NCBI GenBank assembly: GCA_002439285.1
Contig: DJTQ01000321.1
Coordinates: 1 to 16,678, forward strand
Length of the DNA stretch: 16,678 bases
Source: Paenibacillaceae bacterium UBA6304
GTDB taxonomy: Bacteria; Bacillota; Bacilli; Paenibacillales; Paenibacillaceae
Direction of reading: 5' to 3'
Shown: one piece after another, positions 14,290-16,678 of the stretch
Numbering within the stretch: position 1 is the first letter of the stretch
How the letters are laid out: each line of letters starts with the position of its first letter
Notes under the pieces: model-generated
What the model was told of the DNA's origin: nothing
The model's input: only the letters and a program-made list of their open reading frames with translations
The model's database searches: none
Position numbers and translations under genes: made by a program

Positions 14290-14321
14290 ATTTATCACCT
14301 CTTTAGGCTATCTTTTTTAAA

Positions 14322-14327
14322 ATTATA
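14322..14327 (-). promoter_or_regulatory. Possible -10 of tatA
   Basis: TATAAT on the minus strand, 32 bases before the GTG start. No good -35 is seen at the matching distance. Confidence 0.3.
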
Positions 14328-14413
14328 CTACTTTATTCAGGAGAAAGGAAAACTATTTATCAGGATTTCGCTAAATTTCACCACATTCAAGAATTGTCCT
14401 CGGACGGAAAGAA

Positions 14414-14441
14414 ACCAAAATCAGCTTCTGGGCATATGCTG
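14414..14441 (+). promoter_or_regulatory. Sigma-K-like promoter of the ytaF-like gene
   Basis: AC (14414-14415), 17 bases, CATATGCTG (14433-14441), against the mother-cell sigma-K consensus AC-N16/17-CATANNNTA; all specified positions match except the last base. It lies 30 bases before the ATG. The consensus is short, so chance is possible, but the gene belongs to a sporulation family. Confidence 0.35.
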
Positions 14442-14471
14442 TGGCATCATTGTTGCAAAGGAGCGAGCATC

Positions 14472-15086
14472 ATGAACATGATCAGCCTGTGGGCTGTCGT
14501 TGCCATTGGTTTGGCCTCCAACCTGGATAACGCAGGGGTCGGTATTGCCTACGGAGTCCGAAAAATCCATATTCCCTGGTATTCCAACCTTGCGATCGCA
14601 CTCATTTCATTTGTCGCTACGCTATTGTCGGGACTGTTCGGGAATTGGATCGCCTTATGGGTTCATCCCTGGATCGGTCAATGGATCGGAACCATAGTGA
14701 TTGTAGCCGTCGGCGTGTGGGTGCTGATTCAACCTTTTGTGGAAAAAAAACCGGCCATCCCTTCGGAAGAAGATGCCCCGATTCTGACCCGCCTGCTTCG
14801 CAACCCGGAGGAAGCGGACAGAGACAGATCCAAAAGTCTTAGTCTTGGGGAATCCGTGCTGCTTGGCATCGCGCTTGCCATGAACGCTCTGGCAGGGGGC
14901 TTTAATGCGGGTATTACCCATCTAAATGTATTTTATACTTCGCTGTCGGTCGGGATATTCAGCTTTCTGCTTCTGGCCTTATGCTCTGGTTTTGGTGAAA
15001 AGTACGCAGCCGAAAAACTCGGTAACCGGGCTACGGTCATTTCCGGGCTTCTGCTGATTCTCATCGGTCTGCATCAAATTATATAA
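14472..15086 (+). CDS. ytaF: YtaF-type sporulation membrane protein (MntP-like)
   Basis: A 204-residue protein with about six hydrophobic segments arranged as two halves, as in MntP-type manganese exporters. The first half starts WAVVAIGLASNLDNAGVGIA, with Asp19-Asn20 in the position of the conserved MntP acidic residue, followed by YGVRKIHIPW, a YtaF feature. The second half has LLGIALAMNALAGGFNAGI, the matching repeat. A hydrophilic loop (about 92-125) separates the halves. YtaF is listed as a putative sporulation protein; its cargo is not known, and metal transport is inferred from the fold. The ATG at 14472 is chosen because AAAGGAG lies eight bases upstream; an in-frame ATG 26 codons earlier has no support. 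A sigma-K-like promoter precedes it. Confidence 0.82.
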   Translation: MNMISLWAVVAIGLASNLDNAGVGIAYGVRKIHIPWYSNLAIALISFVATLLSGLFGNWIALWVHPWIGQWIGTIVIVAVGVWVLIQPFVEKKPAIPSEEDAPILTRLLRNPEEADRDRSKSLSLGESVLLGIALAMNALAGGFNAGITHLNVFYTSLSVGIFSFLLLALCSGFGEKYAAEKLGNRATVISGLLLILIGLHQII

Positions 15087-15102
15087 TCGGATTCTTCCTG
15101 GT

Positions 15103-15126
15103 GCCCCTTCCATTCGCGAAAGGGGC
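15103..15126. other. Small stem after ytaF
   Basis: GCCCCTT (15103-15109) and AAGGGGC (15120-15126) form a 7-bp stem just past the ytaF stop codon. There is no T run after it on the plus strand, so its role as a terminator is doubtful. Confidence 0.35.
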
Positions 15127-15142
15127 AGCTTCGGATTAAAAG

Positions 15143-15630
15143 ATGACGCTTGAATTGATCCGCAGCGGTAGGGACAAATTAGTCGAAACGATCGCTACGG
15201 GCTACCGCAAGGAACCCGGTACGGTAAAGGATATGGAAATCTCCACGCACAAACTGCTGACGGAACTGTTCCGGTTCGCGGAGAGCGAACGCCATTTAAT
15301 GGTGCTGCTGCTTATTAAGGGACAAGGCGCCCGATCCTGCCATCCAGGAAGCCGTCTCGCAAACCTGGCAGGATTTTGGACAAGCTTTCCGGACCAACAT
15401 CGAGAGAGCATCCGAGCTTGGCATGCTAACCGAGTCACCGGGAGTAGTGGAGCTTCGAACCCTGCTTCTCTCTTCCCTGATGGAAGGTACGGTCTCGAAA
15501 TGGTTGTTTGGACCGGAGGCATGACGTCGATTACGTCCCGGTCTATACGGCGGAACAAATGGCCTATGCGGCTGCGCGTTGTGAATTTTACGGTTTGATC
15601 GGCGGTCCCGACGGACAGAGAATGGTCGAA
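15143..15630 (+). pseudogene. Remnant of a TetR family regulator: C-terminal domain only, two frameshifts
   Basis: Joining three frames gives a continuous TetR-like ligand-binding domain: ELIRSGRDKLVETIATGY... HLMVLLLIK in the first frame, DKAPDPAIQEAVSQTWQDFG... MEGTVSKWLFGPE in the second, and DVDYVPVYTAEQMAYAAARC...FYGLIGG in the third. Each break can be repaired by removing one G: in the GGG near 15319-15321 and in the GG near 15518-15519. The helix-turn-helix is absent. The piece starts where helix 4 would begin, a stop codon lies just upstream in frame, and only 56 bases separate it from ytaF, so there is no room for a DNA-binding domain. No Shine-Dalgarno fits the ATG at 15143. The right end is approximate, because the third frame stays open into the lipoprotein gene. 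Confidence 0.75.
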
Positions 15631-15678
15631 ATCGCATTCGCAATCCAAATACTTTATGAAATGAGGAGAGTACACATT

Positions 15679-16563
15679 ATGAAATTAAGAAAGAGAAAGT
15701 CCCTATTCTTCTTGACACTGATCGCCGCTTTAAGCCTCGTATTATCCGCTTGCGGCAGCAATGCCGGAACTAACGGCAACAAGGGCAACGCGACCGAACC
15801 GGCAGGCAACAACCAAGCGCAAAACGACAATAAAGCATCCGGCGGCAAGCTGCTGGAACAGATAAAGAGCAAAGGCAAAATCACCATCGGTTTGATGGGA
15901 ACGTACGCCCCTTATAATTTCGTTAATGAGAACAATGAAGTCGACGGATACGATGCCGATTTGTCCAAGGAAATTGCCAAACGGATCGGTGTTGAAGCAA
16001 ACTTTGTGACCGGTGAGTTCTCCGGTTTGATCGAAGGTCTGCAAAAAGGAAAGTATGATGCCCTCGTCAGCCAGGTAACGATCACGGAAGACCGCAAGAA
16101 ATCGATCGATTTCTCTGAACCGTACGTAAAAAATGACGTGAGCATTATTGTAAAAGACAACAACGACAGCATTCAATCGGTTGAAGATTTCAAAGGAAAA
16201 AAGGTCGGCGTCGCGCTCGGAACAAATGACGAAGCATACCTGCGCGATGAAGTGCTGCCGAAGGTCGGAGACTTCGAAATCGTAACTTACAACGACAATT
16301 TGAACGCACTGATGGATCTTAACAATGGCCGAATCGACGCAACGATCAATAACTTGTTTGCCTTGAAACCCCTCATTGAGAGCAATAATTTGAAGTTAAA
16401 AACCGTTGGGGAGCCTCTAAAATCCGATTTTGCCGGAGTCGCCATGCCGAAGAATAACCCCGACCTGCAAAAAGCCGTCAACAAAGCGCTGCAGGAAATG
16501 AAAGATGACGGTACGTTAAAAACGTTGTACAACAAATGGTTTGACGTAGATCCTAACTTCTAA
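15679..16563 (+). CDS. Amino-acid ABC transporter substrate-binding lipoprotein (family 3)
   Basis: A 294-residue lipoprotein. Its basic start, hydrophobic core and lipobox LSAC (Cys25) mark a type II signal peptide. A low-complexity linker rich in Asn and Gly follows to about residue 55, then a periplasmic-binding-protein family 3 domain: GKITIGLMGTYAPYNF, VDGYDADLSKEIAKRIG, FSGLIEGLQKGKYDALV, TITEDRKKSIDFSEPY and, near the end, LQEMKDDGTLKTLYNKWF. It should capture a polar amino acid, perhaps cystine or glutamine, outside the membrane for an ABC importer; the ligand is unresolved. The ATG at 15679 has AGGAGAG eight bases upstream. The same frame is open far upstream, but that part belongs to the TetR remnant. 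A start of the next transport gene follows 94 bp downstream. Confidence 0.92.
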   Translation: MKLRKRKSLFFLTLIAALSLVLSACGSNAGTNGNKGNATEPAGNNQAQNDNKASGGKLLEQIKSKGKITIGLMGTYAPYNFVNENNEVDGYDADLSKEIAKRIGVEANFVTGEFSGLIEGLQKGKYDALVSQVTITEDRKKSIDFSEPYVKNDVSIIVKDNNDSIQSVEDFKGKKVGVALGTNDEAYLRDEVLPKVGDFEIVTYNDNLNALMDLNNGRIDATINNLFALKPLIESNNLKLKTVGEPLKSDFAGVAMPKNNPDLQKAVNKALQEMKDDGTLKTLYNKWFDVDPNF

Positions 16564-16579
16564 GACAGCCTTATGGTGC

Positions 16580-16620
16580 GTGTTCCAAAAGTCCGCTTTG
16601 GGAACACCCTCTTTTTTGGA
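16580..16620 (+). terminator. Terminator between the binding protein and the next transport gene
   Basis: GTGTTCCAAAAG (16580-16591) and CTTTGGGAACAC (16596-16607) pair at 11 of 12 positions around a 4-base loop, followed by CCTCTTTTTTGG. It lies inside the probable transporter operon, 38 bp before the next start codon, and would reduce transcription of the downstream genes relative to the binding protein. Confidence 0.8.
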
Positions 16621-16657
16621 TAGACAAGAACTCGCATGCTCAGGGGGAGGTAACCCG

Positions 16658-16678
16658 ATGAAACTCGTGCTCGATAAT
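16658..16678 (+). CDS. Start of the next gene, probably the ABC permease (partial)
   Basis: Seven codons (MKLVLDN) up to the window edge, with a strong GGGGGAGGT Shine-Dalgarno six bases before the ATG. Its position directly after an amino-acid binding lipoprotein suggests the membrane permease of the same importer. The peptide is too short to confirm this. Confidence 0.55.

Noticed and set aside
14394..14471. Longer N terminus of the YtaF-type protein
   Set aside because: The added 26 residues are not hydrophobic or family-like and overlap the predicted promoter; the inner ATG has a strong Shine-Dalgarno.
15143..15598. A genuine 151-residue gene in the first frame of the TetR remnant
   Set aside because: After about residue 59 the frame loses TetR character, which continues in another frame; there is no Shine-Dalgarno at the ATG.
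15508..15678. N-terminal extension of the binding lipoprotein from the ATG at 15508
   Set aside because: The extension encodes the end of the TetR remnant; a start there would bury the signal peptide, and the ATG at 15679 has a good Shine-Dalgarno and lipobox.

Overview
The window looks like chromosomal DNA of a spore-forming, low-to-mid GC Firmicute, most likely Paenibacillus or a close relative. Support: strong AAGGAGG-type Shine-Dalgarno sites before most genes, GTG and TTG starts, a YtaF-type sporulation membrane protein, a SleB-type hydrolase, a GsiB-like KGG-repeat stress protein, a YhgE/Pip protein, and sigma-B-, sigma-D- and sigma-K-like promoter matches. Most of it is ordinary core and housekeeping sequence with some accessory spots. 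No prophage, insertion sequence, CRISPR array, tRNA or rRNA was seen.

Layout. 1-86: the first 28 codons of glutamate synthase large subunit (minus). 252-297: terminator. 318-3178: a minus-strand pair, a TetR regulator followed by a 727-residue YhgE/Pip membrane protein, preceded by a near-perfect 29-bp palindrome that is a good operator candidate. 3470-4675: an MGDG-synthase/UgtP-type glycolipid glycosyltransferase (plus), overlapping tail-to-tail with a membrane-anchored SleB-type cell wall hydrolase (4666-5502, minus). 5675-6250: ThpR-type RNA 2',3'-cyclic phosphodiesterase (minus). 6408-8102: methyl-accepting chemotaxis protein (plus) with a sigma-D-like promoter. 8218-8556: GsiB-like protein (minus) with a sigma-B-like promoter. 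8640-9240: a gene-free stretch holding a four-copy, mirror-symmetric 24-bp repeat. 9242-9883: a nuclease-like plus winged-helix protein (minus). 10026-10490: Dps ferritin (minus) with a PerR/Fur-like 7-1-7 box. 10919-11296: a DivIVA-domain protein (minus), divergent from a 14-TM DHA2 drug-efflux MFS (11474-12916, plus), which is followed by a TagO/WecA-type phosphosugar transferase (12978-13958). 14086-14289: TatA (minus). 14472-15086: YtaF (plus). 15143 to about 15630: a decayed TetR gene that has lost its DNA-binding domain. 15679-16563 and 16658-16678: an amino-acid ABC transporter, with the binding lipoprotein and the first seven codons of the next gene separated by a terminator.

How the genes fit together. 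Several concern the cell envelope: glycolipid synthesis, the undecaprenyl-phosphate sugar transferase, a cell wall hydrolase, DivIVA, TatA and YhgE. Others serve stress survival (Dps, GsiB) or nutrient handling (GltB, amino-acid ABC transporter). They form mostly single-gene or two-gene units, each closed by its own terminator.

The items most worth a second look are the four-copy repeat beside the nuclease-like/winged-helix gene, the 18-bp perfect hairpin across the tagO-like stop codon, the altered substrate loop in that same protein, the TetR operator, and the headless TetR remnant. I did not find a convincing multi-gene novel system.
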